From Glandiceps talaboti (lineage: Eukaryota > Hemichordata > Enteropneusta > Spengelidae): 62,000 nucleotides of DNA. The notes under the pieces are model-generated. The model was not told where the DNA came from. It searched no databases and was given only the letters and a program-made list of their open reading frames with translations. The stretch lies in contig NC_135561.1 in NCBI RefSeq assembly GCF_964340395.1, forward strand, positions 15,690,461 through 15,752,460, written 5' to 3'. The translations under genes and the position numbers were made by a program. Shown here in pieces: positions 23,939 through 48,091 of this stretch (positions are counted from its first letter, which is position 1; each line of letters begins with the position of its first letter).

Positions 23939-26900
23939 GGGTTGGGGCTAGGAAAAGTTTTAGAGAGAACGGGACAGGGTGGGAAGGGACTTTAAAAATA
24001 TTTTTGACTAATATATTTTCTACTCAACCTCCTCCCACCATATATTCTGCCCGTACCCTAAATATGTGTCCATGTCCAGCACAGTCACTTACCCCAACGA
24101 ATACACACTACTGTATACCCCAGACACAACACCATATGTTGCAAGATTATCTGGCATTCCATACCACCTGAAACCATAAATGTAACGTGTAATTAGGACG
24201 TATTCCATTACAGGTAATACCTTATGGAGAGTGCTTTTGCTGGCATATCAGTTCACATGATATAAGCTATTTGTTTATGTTATATGCTGTATCTAAATAT
24301 GAAATATGCAAATCCTCATTACTATGCAATCTGCAATATGCAAATTACAGCATTACCATACAACATGCATTTTACCATGCATAAGCCAAGTTGAAAAAAA
24401 ACTGTGGCATACTCTAGCTGGTCGTTATACGTCACTACAATGCGCGTCTACGTCACTGGTTCTGCTGTGTTCAAAATATGATCAAAATGTTCAAAATTAC
24501 CTTTACTTTCCCCAATTTTTCTTTGATATTACCAGTGCTGGTATAATTGTTATTCTCCAATATTTTTCTTCATTCAGCCAGAAAATACTTGTGACCTAAG
24601 GGTTGTCACTACTCGTGTCGCGAGTCATAGTGACAAAGGCCCTTTTCGGCCAGTCGTATTTTCCTTGGTTGAACGAAGAAAAATATTGGGGAAACACAGT
24701 GCCAGTAATCTATTATAATCACCACGTACATTCACTTTTTATATACATGGCTTGTATATCTAGAAAACATTACGAATGACTATGCCATGAAAGAGAGTTT
24801 CAATATTGTCTGCTAAAATAATACCTGAAACTTTATATCCTGGGCGTGCACTCTATCTGAAGTACAATAATATTAAATACCTGATAATTTATTCATGCAA
24901 TCTGTGGTGCAACAAAACAATCGCTATATACTATTAAAGAACGATTATAATTGGTAATCAAATGCTAGACATTATTGTCACTGCCAAGCTCCAATGAGTT
25001 TCAAGATCCAAACCAAATTTCCGATTACGTGGAAATAATAGATAACATTTAAGTCTGGTAGATTTCTCTAATGTGCGAAGATTTGAGTTGCAATAATTAA
25101 TGTATAGCTTTGCAGAGTGAACAGCTAGATTTTAATGTATGTACAAAACTTACGTAGCAGTTGTGAGAAGGTCCTGGTATGTCGGTATTAATGTACATGC
25201 ACAAGACAGACCAAAGAGAACCAAAGCAAATATTATGACACCAAAGTTACTGTAAAATAAATGACAATACATTAATATATTCATCTGATAATTTTCTAAC
25301 TTAGGGGTTTACATGTTTTGGTTTAAACAGACTCAGAGTCAGACGCCAGAGTTTTTGCAATTTATTCCAGAGTTACTTAATACAAAGATATACTTGGTCT
25401 ATATTGAGCACATAATTTTTCAAGTACAGACACATATATTGTCAAGTCGTTTATTGATTAAATGTTCTTTATATTATTGCAATTCCAGAACGGATTCTCT
25501 CACCATTATCCATTCATCGATCAATGACAATAAGCAGTTTCAAATCTGCCCTTTCCATGCTTGATATCATCGATCTCATAGATCGTGCTCCCCTAAACAC
25601 GAGTGAGATCTAAAGGATGCCGCCAGTGTTATGCCTGTGTGATGATAATCCTTTTTGGAAATTTACTCAATGTAGAAATAGAAGTAGAAGTGGAAGTTGC
25701 CATCGTAACCTAACGTGGAAGCCAGGATCACTTACTAAAGGATGCTTACATTGTCTATATATAACTATAATGCATCATAATTAAGATTACACCTACTTGT
25801 CAATATTAAATAATGGACAAGGTCCTAGGTAAAGAAATGATGCACCACACCCAATGTTACCAATAATCATCAACAGCTTGGAGACATCCTATGGATATAC
25901 ATAAACGCATACATTTTCAACCATTAATCCTGGTGACCATGCGAAGTACTCCTTTAACATTGCTCATTCAAAGTTTTCTACAGAATCAATTTCGTTTTGA
26001 TAGGTAATAAGTATACCCCTATATCCATCAGCGCCATATATCATAGAGTGAGCACGACTGACAGTTTGCAGTCAAAAGCTATCCAGTTATCAAATTATGT
26101 TGTATCTATTGGACACGAGGTATGCACATTTAAACTCACTTTTTTGTCAGACAGCCAACCAAACACAAATGCAGAAAAAGTGTAGGAAGCACATGAGACA
26201 AGAAATATGACTCCTACTAGTGCACTGCCAAGATGAAACTGAAAAGTGAGAAGAAAAGTAAAACCCGTTACTGGTTTTCATACAAAAATCCTCTGTATCC
26301 TTTTTCAACAGGCTTAAAAGTTGGAAGTACTTTTGTGGATGATGTCGTCCTTGAAGTTATAATCCTGCATCGAGGACTGGTCAGTAGTCAGATGAAATAC
26401 CAGTTGTTTGTATTTGTCCAATGAGTATGATTGTGATTTCACACCACTCCTCTGATTTAAATACAAAGCAAAAACATTCGTATTTTATTCTTAGACTAAT
26501 CACTGTTACTACTATATTTGGTTGTTTTTGCAAAGGAAATATCTGAAACACTGTCTTACTTTCAAATTCAATCATGGTGCATGGCGCCGCCGACCATCTA
26601 CAGACTGTACGCATAATAAATGCGTCTGGAGCAAACATCTGTATGTGTTTCAGATACTTTGGGCCGAATAAAGTATCTGAAACACATACTAATGTTTGCT
26701 CCAGACGCATTTCATATTTTAATTTAAAAACACCCATATACTGTATGTCACTCAAAATGTTTTGTCTTAATTTTAACTGAGCACTGGGACAAACCTATAA
26801 GTGAGATATAATTAATAATAAAGACTTGAATGACAATGAAATTATATAAAAGCTATGTTGTATTTTTTTAAATATACTTTGCTTTGTCGAAAATACTGAC

Positions 26901-29900
26901 ACCTTCGGAAGTGCAGTGGCATCCATAACTTTGTGATAGCAGTGCTCCCCAACACAGCAAAATGAATGTTTAAATCATAGCCTTAGTATCACCTGATTTT
27001 TCATATACACATGCTTGTGAGCAAGACAATGTGACAAATATGGACTCCAAGAATATGTTGTTAGATAAGTTGATATCTGTCCAAAAAACTAAGTGGCTGA
27101 AAACTGCGGACAGCGAGTTTAGTGCAACTTTAACTTGTTATACAGATTACTGACAAAAGGAAAAGACATTTCCACATGATATTGTATCTTTGACATATGC
27201 TGTACCTTGTTTAGATGCTTGGCTAGTACAGGATCCAGAAAGCTGTATGCCATGCCCTGTGTAAGTACACATATCACTGTCAGCCAGGATGCGGGCATCA
27301 TCAGATATTTTAAAAGGGAACCTGACTCTGTTATTGCATTCCCTGTGAAACACAAACAGATACTATACTAGGACTTTACAAATTGTGTGTAACCGTAATT
27401 CGGAATTTGATTTAATATTACACATAAAGGTATCTAGATGACAGAAATAGAGAATCATAGAAATACAACTATGATAGAATAAATAATTTTTATGGAAAGT
27501 TTAACATTTAGCATAAAAATATATGAATTTCTGGGTTAATTGAAACACTGACATTTTAAATATTATAATCATACTGGCGCAAACATAATGCATGAAAAAA
27601 TTGGCAAAATATAAAAACAGTAATTTTGATTTTTTTTAATTGATCCATATTTTGAATACTGTAAAACTCAGAACATCAAATTCAAACAAACAAACAAACA
27701 AACAAACAAACAAACAAACAAACAAACAAACAAACAGGAAATATATCCTGTAATTTGTATTTGAACTTGTAAAACTTTGCTTACATGTCATGGTATAATA
27801 TCAAAAGTGACTTTACCTAATTCTATTACCATCTGATCTTATATATTTCAAACGATCATTAGCTTTCTCCAAACATACTGCCAATGACAACGTGCAAAAC
27901 TGAAATCCAATATCTGATGTACACATATAGTAAGACAAACATACTTCAAACATGAAAACACCCCTGTAGGATAATGGAACTTTGGCCAAATGATTATGTA
28001 ACGTTATATAACCATACCTCGTTGATTTGAACTGTATTTTAAATTAAGGACAGACTCACTTTTTGGACGTAACTTGAAAATAACTGATATAATCAACTTT
28101 ATTTGAACAATCTGGCAGTTTTTTACTTAAAGCAGTTCACATACTCACACATATACACCCCCCCACACACACACACACACATACACACAGCTGTACATAC
28201 ATACATTTCTCGACAGCTACATGTATAGCACTACTGACAAGTGCAGTTCAGTTATGCTAACAATCAATACCTTCTATTTTAGGATTACAAAAAAGAACCT
28301 AACATCTCTGATGCTAATATAGAAACTTCACAAATGCCTTTGTTGACAAACATCACTGTTCTTAGCAGAAAATCGAAATCGAAATCACCATAGGTTCTCT
28401 CTGATTTTTAATATTTGTTGTCATTTCTAATCTAGATGGTTAAATATACGATTATGAATAGAAAATATCACCAACATATACATATACATTTCATTTTTTA
28501 TAACATTCCTTAGTCCAAACCAACCAACCGACGCACCCATACTTTTCACGGTGTTATGATGAGATTTTGTACATTTTATATATTTTACTACCTAGGTACG
28601 AGGGCACTAATTACTATTACCCCAAGACCCATCAAACAGTATTTATTTTGTGAGGCCGAAAACGGAGGAAAAGTACCTGTAGGGCCAACTTAATAGAAAG
28701 TGCTTACCTGATTGGTTTGGGAGGATAAATATATTTAATCCTGCGATTATCAATGTGAAGGTACCTAATGATGCAAATGGTACAGTATAACCACTGACCT
28801 GTGAAATAAAGATGAATGACAACAAATATAACATATACATGTACCAGTAATTACTTGCACCAGTGCATGCACACACTTTTAAATGATGTGCACTACTGAA
28901 GACATTACTGTGTACCTGTATGCAAATGATATGCAAATTAGCGCAGAACCTTTCATAAAACTTGAGTGATCACAATTGTGAATTTTACAAAATTTGTTTT
29001 TCTCAGATAAAAGACTCGTATGTAATTATAACTGAACCCCACGATGACAGTACTAGTGTCAGTGAAGTTACTTACAAATATCTCTACTTGCTTCGTGCTG
29101 CCCTTTCACTCACTATGTTTGAAAGTAAGACCACAGAGGCCACCACAGACAATCGTGCAAATACCACGAATATGCAAACACCATAAATATGTAAATACCA
29201 TAAGTATGCAAATACTGTAAATATGCAAATAAGCAAATACTATAACTATGCAAATACCATAAAAAGGCAAATACCATAACATATGCAAATACCATAAATA
29301 TGTTTCACTGGCACTGGCAATCATGCACTAATCATGAGGTTCTGTCATAGATTTGCTATAATAGCATTTTCTAATCAGGCATGTTTGGGTAATTATTTTA
29401 GAAAGGTTGACTGTAATTGTGATATTGAGCAAAGTGTGTAATAATACCATCATGGAAGTGCTAAGATTCATACACAAGTTCTGTTCTTCCATTTTGACAT
29501 GTCTATTTCTCATTCAAAAGTGGAAGAAGAGAACTTGTGTAAGAAAGTGTATAAAATGATTTCAAAATTAGACACAAATTTATTTATAATCACTCTTTAC
29601 TTGTCATATGTTTATAGATCACAACTAACAAGGTTCGGTTTTTCAAGTATTATTGGTTGATGGCATTATTAGGCGCACAAAATGGCACTTTAAAATAAGA
29701 AAAATAAGTCACTGAACAAGTTTCCCCTCAGTGTCATATATCTAATGTGAAAAGCTAAACTAATACTGAAGCCACTCAATAAAGCCAAATTGAAATAATT
29801 TCATTTCATACCTGGTATAGATATCCTCCTAATGGGGGTCCAATCATGAATCCAAGACCTGTGAATATTTCTGATATGCCCTAATAACACACAAAATATA

Positions 29901-31321
29901 ATCTTTCATCTTTCACCTTGCCCTCCATTTTCAAGGTCATTTGTTAGTTTACACTATTTCAAGGCCACTGGTCCAAATGCAGGTGCACGGAACAAAAACA
30001 TTATAAAACTACATGAAGTAAATCACTCACTTTTCATTGATGCCATCATGCAATGTCAGCAAGTTTTGAATTTTCAAATAGTAAATATAAGAAATAGACA
30101 CGAGAGATTTATGAGAAATAATGAATGCTTGCATGGTGTGAAAGATAAAACTGTCTTGAGAAATAAGTGAAAAATATACAAACTCAAAATATGTAACATT
30201 TTGTGGCTTAAAAGTGATTGTAGTACTGTTCATCATTATTGTACAATGCACGAGCCATTTAGAACAAACAATATGGAATATATATACTCCATATAGAAAA
30301 TATATATTCCACGTCACGACAACACGTGTCTACGTCACTCGTTCTGTTGTATTAGAAATATCAATCAAAACATTCAAAATTGTCATTAATTTCCCCGATT
30401 TTTTCTGCTATTACTAATATGTATATAATTATATTCTTCAATATTTTTCTTCATTCAGCCGGAAAATACACGTGACTTAAGGGTTGTCACTACTAGTCTG
30501 TCAACTCGTAGAGACAAAGACCCCTTAGGTCACTCATATTTTCCTTTGCTGAACAAAGACAAAAATTGGGGAATATAAACATATAATCATACTTAAAGTT
30601 CAATTCATTCAAATTCACATCATTTTGACCAGTTTCTGCAAACATACTGATTATACTTTATATATTGCAACTTTTACTTTTTCACAAAAAACTGGACAGT
30701 GTTCTGCTATATTGCATTATGCATGTCTGCTGACACCCATGAGGCAATTCATGTCTACAGAAATAAAATACAGTGAACAATGAATGAGGAGCAAGTTTCC
30801 ACTCAGTTTTTGTCAACAATCTCAGGTAATGTTTTCTTAGTAATGTTATGTAATGTTAATGTCAGTTATATGTGAAATCATGACATAACTCTCCAGAACT
30901 CAAACTTGACAAGAAAACATGTTATTTCCTGGAGTTGCTTTCCAATTTCGAGTGAGTCAGTTTGACCCTAGGCAACCCTTGACCAGACTGTAGTTTGACA
31001 GAGATTGACATTAAAATGCAGTTGTCATCTCAATAATTCACATCAATTTTATTCCAATGCCATGAACTAAAACAGCACATAATATATCACCACAATACAA
31101 TATTTCAATGCCATCTAAAAGGTTGTGCTCTATAAGTGCTGTTTTTCATTCATTTATCATTTTTTATACTCACGACAACAGTTGCTAAGTTGTCTGGGAA
31201 ATCCTTGGCCATGATTGCATACGATGATGTATAGGATGCTGATGCACCCAGTGCTTCAACACCTCTTACTAAGAAACAGTAAGCTACAAATTCAGTGCCT
31301 TTCTCCAGCCTATCTAGAAAC
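22441..31321 (-). CDS. SLC18B1: SLC18B1-like MFS transporter, gene 2 (exons 4-13; 5' exons not found)
   Basis: Exons (minus strand, 5' to 3'), numbered as in gene 3: exon 4 31321-31174, 5 29880-29812, 6 28798-28708, 7 27342-27206, 8 26238-26140, 9 25888-25797, 10 25249-25154, 11 24167-24093, 12 23427-23284, 13 22546-22441 (stop TAG 22443-22441). Lengths 148, 69, 91, 137, 99, 92, 96, 75, 144 and 106 nt keep one open frame. Landmarks: [11 protein letters not shown] and [12 protein letters not shown] (TM4), [12 protein letters not shown] (antiporter motif C, TM5), [53 protein letters not shown] and WEYQCGKG, then a polar acidic cytoplasmic tail ending ILNHA. No exon encoding TM1-TM3 (exons 1-3) could be recognised in the 3.6 kb up to gene 3. 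Either the 5' part is lost or replaced, or it is missing from the assembly. A polyadenylation hexamer (AATAAA on the minus strand, 22423-22418) lies only 17 nt past the stop. Confidence 0.87.
23827..23936. repeat. (TA)n microsatellite in gene 2 intron 11
   Basis: About 110 bp of TA repeat with a short TGTATGTA interruption, 157 bp from exon 11. Confidence 0.95.
24400..24700 (+). repeat. Dispersed foldback repeat family, copy 2 (gene 2 intron 10)
   Basis: Similar in direct orientation to 30225-30570 and 47495-47780: TCTACGTCACT.GTTCTG, ATTTTTCTTCATTCAGCC.G, AAAATAC..GTGAC, AAGGGTTGTCACTACT, then GACAAAG.CCC. The 3' half folds back: the AATATTTTTCTTCATTCAGCC arm (from about 24558) pairs with the reverse complement at about 24645-24683. 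No coding capacity; MITE-like. Confidence 0.75.
26618..26712. repeat. Long imperfect hairpin in gene 2 intron 7
   Basis: Arms of about 43 bp (26618-26660 and 26671-26712) around a 10-nt loop (GGGCCGAATA). The stem includes AAATGCGTCTGGAGCAAACA and GTATGTGTTTCAGATACTT, with only a small mismatch in the middle. Transcribed as intronic RNA it would form a miRNA-precursor-sized hairpin, but it may equally be a foldback element. Confidence 0.85.
27687..27736. repeat. (CAAA)n microsatellite
   Basis: About 50 bp of CAAA tetranucleotide repeat in gene 2 intron 6. Confidence 0.95.
30225..30570 (+). repeat. Dispersed foldback repeat family, copy 3 (gene 2 intron 4)
   Basis: Full-length-looking copy beginning near TACAATGCACGAGCCATTTA, with TCTACGTCACTCGTTCTG in the middle and a foldback 3' half (from ATTTTTCTTCATTCAGCCGG near 30440 to AAAAATTGGGG near 30570). 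Confidence 0.75.
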
Positions 31322-34089
31322 CTGTAGCAAAGCACACACATAAAAATGTACTTTGAAATACAAGAGGATATGTTAAATTATAATTCATGATTTGCATGTG
31401 CTTATCGTTTGTCTGGAATGTCATTCAATTTATAGTTTAGTGTCCTTTGTTTCGCTTCCGTGACACTCATAATTATGCATGTCCTATTGTTATCTTAGGA
31501 AGCTCATTTCCTATTCATGACTTGCTGCGCTGTAAAGACAACAGCGCGCGTCGCAGATTCATGACTTGGATTTTGACCGCAGAGGTGTGAGTATATCTGC
31601 CTCTCCTCGCTATGGCTTTGGAGCGAGGCCGTGAGGCCTAACTCAGGGCTATGATAAATACAGTCTATGTTCCATTTCCTATGCCGTACATCGTCTCATA
31701 TGCTGTTAATCCTTTTACTACAATAGTGACTAATCAAAAAGATTTGAACTATTCAAAACGCCTGTCAATCATACTTGTTCAAATACGGGTGGGCACCGTA
31801 CGTAAATCTACAAAAGTTTGTGTCTAGTAAACAACCATTATCTTGAAGTAAAAATGAATTGCAATCCATACCTCTTCATGCCCAAGCATACCGGTACATG
31901 CTTTACTTCAGTATTTTAGATACATTTACAAAGCATCGGCATTATTTCCGATATCTATGCACAAAGTAACAGTGTTGAAAGCTTACATATCATATTCTAA
32001 AAGTTGAATCATGTGAATAGCGAACACTAAGTAGGTTTTCATGACGTTCTATGGTGTTGGGTGAAGAAGTCACAACCCATAGGAACCCCAAAAGAAATAG
32101 AAAACAATTAAGGGAGCCTTCAGACGTAGTAGCTGAATTCTTCCCTTCGGCAAAATGAACACTACTACATATTCCTTTATTCGTGTGTTTTTCGATTACA
32201 ACTTCGCGTTGTCGTTTCTCATTAGCTGGAAATAACGCTTCTTCAATGTTTTCTCCTTTGGTATGCGGTAAAAGTGCACAATTTTGGTATTTTTGGAACT
32301 ATTATAGCAGCGTGGAACACAGCAGTGCTTCAAAGCTGTACATTAGTGTAACATGTGTACAGACCCTATAACCTCAGGGGACGCACAGACGGAAAAACAG
32401 CGCCCTCCCGGTTGAAAGGAGAATTAGGGGAGCCTTCAGTAATTACGGGGGGGGGGGCACATTTTACAAATCAGTTCTCGGGGGAGGGCCATATGGGAGG
32501 GTCACATTTTACTTAGACTAACTGTATTGTCAAACTTAGCATTATTGTGTGATTTTGGCACACTATCATTATACATTCTATGCAAATTAAATTTAAAATA
32601 CGGGCACACTCAAAAATTAATATCATTTGTTTGACACTAAACTTTCCAATGTTATTAGTTATGGATATATGATGTGCTACAATATGTCTCACTTTTACTC
32701 TATAATCCTTGTAACCCTGGTAATGAATAGCCCAAAGTTGTCTTAAATGGCTCTATGCACATACTGCAAACTCCATAGCCGGTAGATTAGTGACTCCTTG
32801 GATCTGGGACATCCATGTCTGACAGCATGTAAACCGTGTTTTTTGAAATATTTTAATAGGGAATGCCAGATTTTAAAGACTTGAAAGGACAATGACATGA
32901 CAATATTTATGGTCACAGGAGAAGCTTGGGTAATAACGAATAACAGTGAAATAAAAAAATTACAAGTACATGTACTACAATCAAGCAACCAAATGGAGAC
33001 AACCGAATTGATGACGGCGACAAATAGTGGTCTAATAATGCGAGAGGGTGAACTTTGTCTATCAGGGGACACTGTTGACAAATGGGATTGATGAACCCAC
33101 ATTTTAGACGGTCTGATCAAGGGCATGAGGCAACAATTCTGGTGTCTATAACAATATTGAATAACATGAATATAGAGAACATCAACAAGTTCCGTCATGT
33201 TCTTGTTTATAATTATGTCAGTATCTTAAATTGCTAATTAATATCTAATTATAATACACAGAGAAACACATATATTTAAATTGATCGAATCGCGCGAGAA
33301 TACAAATAGAAGTTTACGGGACGCCGCGCTGTGGAATGTACCGGTTGAATAGCGCCCCCAACGGCCGTAGAATTTAGTCTTGTTGCGCGATCGCGAGATC
33401 GAATGATTCGAATCTTGGAATTTGAAAATTCAACCTCCACGAGCTCAGCATTTGCTAAATTTGCTCATTTGCTAAAAAAGAAGGGGTAAGACACTGTGGT
33501 GTTCTCTTTCGTCGTATGCGTGAAACCACATCGCCCTCGTTCACGGTCGCATTTATTTAATCAGTCAAATGATGTTGTTACGTTTTCTCCTTCATTCAAA
33601 GTATATATTTTGAAGAGATATAGATATGACGACTAATGTTTAATGACTATTTTTACGTAATTTTATGAAAATAATATAGACTGGAATCAACTGTGTGTTC
33701 GAGCCTACCGCAACTCTTGGGCACCAGATATTGATTAAAGTAAAATATTATCAATTGCGTTTTTGTTTATTTCCCCCACAAAAGACGCGACGTTTCGGAG
33801 CTTCATTTAAAATAGTATGCTGTTTCGGCAAGTACATATATATAATATCAATTTTTAATCATCCCATTTCTGGCCTTATAACCAAAATAACAAATATGTG
33901 TAGACGTGTATAATGAGTTTATTAAAAAAGAAGTTTGTATGTAAATGTGACTCATAGCTAACTTGGGCCTATATTACCTGTATCACATCATTATCATTTT
34001 CGGGTTTCACCAGAATTGTTGCCTCATGCCCCTGGTCTGAGCAACGCGTTGAGTTTTCCGGAGAGTACATATTACTCTTATCCATGGCA
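31322..34089. other. Head-to-head spacer between genes 2 and 3
   Basis: Searched for the missing exons 1-3 of gene 2; none recognised on the minus strand. Contents: two elements or ends beginning GGGAGCCTTCA (32112 and 32429) next to G-rich stretches, one GCGCCCCCAACG motif (33352), and a 151-codon minus-strand frame at 32743-33198 with no recognised domain. If both genes are active, their promoters lie here. Confidence 0.5.
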
Positions 34090-34435
34090 TAATCCCAAAT
34101 TGGCTCCAGTTCCATTTTGTCAAGAAATGTGGAATCCAGATTGTAGGAAGGCTGACAGCGGCAGACTCTTCATCATATCTTTGACGAAACTCTTGGTGTG
34201 GAAAATCAGTTTCTCTGGATGCATACTTCAAACAACGGTAGCTTAATAACCAATCTGTACATAACATGTATGCAAAACTTCACCAAACGAACTAGTAACG
34301 AAAGTTTCATATTGTCTGTATAGAGATGATACGTTGAAGACCAAAGTTACAATTCTGCACACAAAGCGAGAGTAGAAACAAGAATATTGACCGTTACAAT
34401 CGAACGTTGACTGTGATGTTCTCGTAGATGTTTTA
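34090..34435. repeat. Inverted-duplicate segment, copy B (upstream of gene 3)
   Basis: Reverse-complement partner of 8516-8908, followed by a (TATG)n array at 34437-34492. Relative to the direction of transcription, the two copies have the same orientation in gene 1 and in gene 3. Confidence 0.85.
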
Positions 34436-34436
34436 C

Positions 34437-34467
<31 letters not shown>

Positions 34468-34505
34468 TGTATGTATGTATGTATGTATGTATGTGTCTGT
34501 CTGTC
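34437..34505. repeat. (TATG)n/(TCTG)n microsatellite
   Basis: TATG tetranucleotides followed by TCTG; part of the inverted-duplicate block shared with gene 1 intron 3. Confidence 0.95.
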
Positions 34506-34663
34506 TGTCTATCTCACATTATCCTATCATCACAATCTTCTCAACGATCATTTATCAATGTTAACCATAATTCCTTCAATTGTGATTACTATGAAAGGGT
34601 TTCCCTCCTTATTGTAAAAAGCTTAACATTGTTACGTTTTTTTGTTTTGTTTTTCTATACAGT

Positions 34664-34974
34664 TTAGAAGTCAATATCAACATAAGAAGTACGACGTGTG
34701 CCAACAAGCGATTTTGAAAATTTCCAGAACAAATTGAACTATAGCTGTGACAAAAATTTCAGTAATTAGTAATACTCGTTTTTTATTGATAAAGTACCGT
34801 ACAACTAAGAGTGAACTACTATATTATGTACTGAGAAAAGACATTCCAGCAAGACAAGAGTTTTGGTCGTTGAAATTGTTTCACAGTATTTTGATTTTAT
34901 GTGAAGGAGTCTTAGAGACGGAGATATTGTATTAATCATATTTTACCAAAGTCAGTTGGCTACACACGGTAACC
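34664..34974 (+). promoter_or_regulatory. Conserved 5' flank / probable 5' UTR of gene 3
   Basis: About 310 bp upstream of the ATG aligns closely with the same distance upstream of gene 4 (59881-60194). Shared blocks include AACAAGCGATTTTGAAAAT, AACTATAGCTGTGACAAA, TATGTACTGAGAAAAGACA, GTTTTGGTCGTTGAAA and TATTTTACCAAAGTC. In both copies the conserved block is preceded by a T-rich stretch ending CTATACAG or CTATAG, which looks like a splice acceptor. The block may therefore be a 5' UTR joined to the coding part of exon 1 after an upstream non-coding exon. No TATA box is obvious. Confidence 0.5.
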
Positions 34975-46857
<11,883 letters not shown>

Positions 46858-46913
<56 letters not shown>

Positions 46914-46915
46914 GG
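46858..46915. repeat. (CAGA)n in the gene 3 3' UTR
   Basis: Starts 2 nt after the stop codon and runs about 56 bp. A second CAGA array follows at 47133-47167. Confidence 0.95.
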
Positions 46916-47094
46916 CAGATCTAGTCGACATATATTGTAAACAAATTTTGTTTCATATTATGAATCGTGCGTTTATTTGCATATATGCTCTATATATAAT
47001 GTGATGACAATGTAAATTCTATAAATAGTCATTGTCCAAAAACTCAACATCATAGCAACATCTCAAATATGTAGGCCTGTTGTACTGAACCAGC

Positions 47095-47100
47095 AATAAA
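47095..47100 (+). promoter_or_regulatory. Candidate polyadenylation signal of gene 3
   Basis: A canonical AATAAA lies 239 nt after the gene 3 stop codon, beyond a (CAGA)n array in the 3' UTR. It is the first AATAAA hexamer on this strand after the stop. Confidence 0.5.
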
Positions 47101-47130
47101 GGATTGGAAATTAGCACTTAACAAGTGACT

Positions 47131-47168
<38 letters not shown>

Positions 47169-47494
47169 TTCAAATAGACAGACAGAGATGCAGAGAAAGA
47201 GATAGTGAGAGAGATCGAGGTCAAGAAAGCAATACATACAGAAAATCAAATTTCAACTCCTACAAATGGATATGCTCCAGAGATAACACATATAAAAGGA
47301 AAATGAAGACACAATCTGTTTTGGGTTTTGACTCATGCACATTTATTCGCATTTATACTATAATCATTCATCCATAAAGTCTATTAAACATCTCAGATAT
47401 GTTCATGTAAATCAAGTAAATAGGCTTTTTTACTGAACAAGGGAAATGGATATATAATAACACAACTAAAAATAAACCTCTGTGGCGATAAGTA

Positions 47495-47780
47495 TTATCA
47501 TACCGGGCACAATCCAAGTTATCATCTTTGACCAGAAAATATGGATTATATACCTTGGTCGTTCGCAGTTACAACAACCCATATCTGTGTCACTAGTTCT
47601 ATGGAGCTGAAAACATTGAAAATTGATATTATTGTTCCTAATTTTTGCATACATTATGCTTGTGGAGATATACTTATATTATTACACAATATGTTTCTTC
47701 ATTCAGCTGGAAAATACTTGCGACCTGAAGGTTTTATGACAAGACCCCTTAGGTCATTCATTCTGTCCCTGGCAGTAGAT
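47495..47780 (+). repeat. Dispersed foldback repeat family, copy 4 (downstream of gene 3)
   Basis: Contains ACCGGGCACAATCCAAGTTA, CAGAAAATATGGATTATATA, GTTTCTTCATTCAGCTGG and GACAAGACCCCTTAGGTCA, colinear with the other copies. Confidence 0.7.
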
Positions 47781-47850
47781 GCAATTAAATCAATATGTGA
47801 CAGGGTAACAAATATCATAAATATCAAATATCACAGTATACAGTTAAGTT

Positions 47851-48091
47851 GTGGTCCTATATTTTCACTGTGTTTATTACCCAAATAACATGAAGAGATG
47901 AAATGGTTCCCAGTGATGAGAAAGTAAACAGAAAACAAAGCGGAAGGTTTAACCAGACTTGGACTTGTCCTTTTATTTGAGCAATTATTTATTATCCGTC
48001 TCAGTATAATAATTAAACTGGCACAAGCTGGGTTTATAAGTTTTTATTGAGACATTATTAGAGCTGTTGATTGTATAGTAGGGAGTTTCTG
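47851..48091 (+). repeat. Dispersed 250-bp repeat, copy 2
   Basis: Direct repeat of 37970-38221, with a few substitutions and one deletion of about 10 bp near the 3' end. It shows no terminal inverted repeats, no poly-A and no coding sequence. Confidence 0.9.

Noticed and set aside
32743-33198. 151-codon minus-strand frame as a missing first exon of gene 2
   Set aside because: No TM1-like SIMAPFFP or N-tail similarity, no donor in the right phase, and no homologue recognised.
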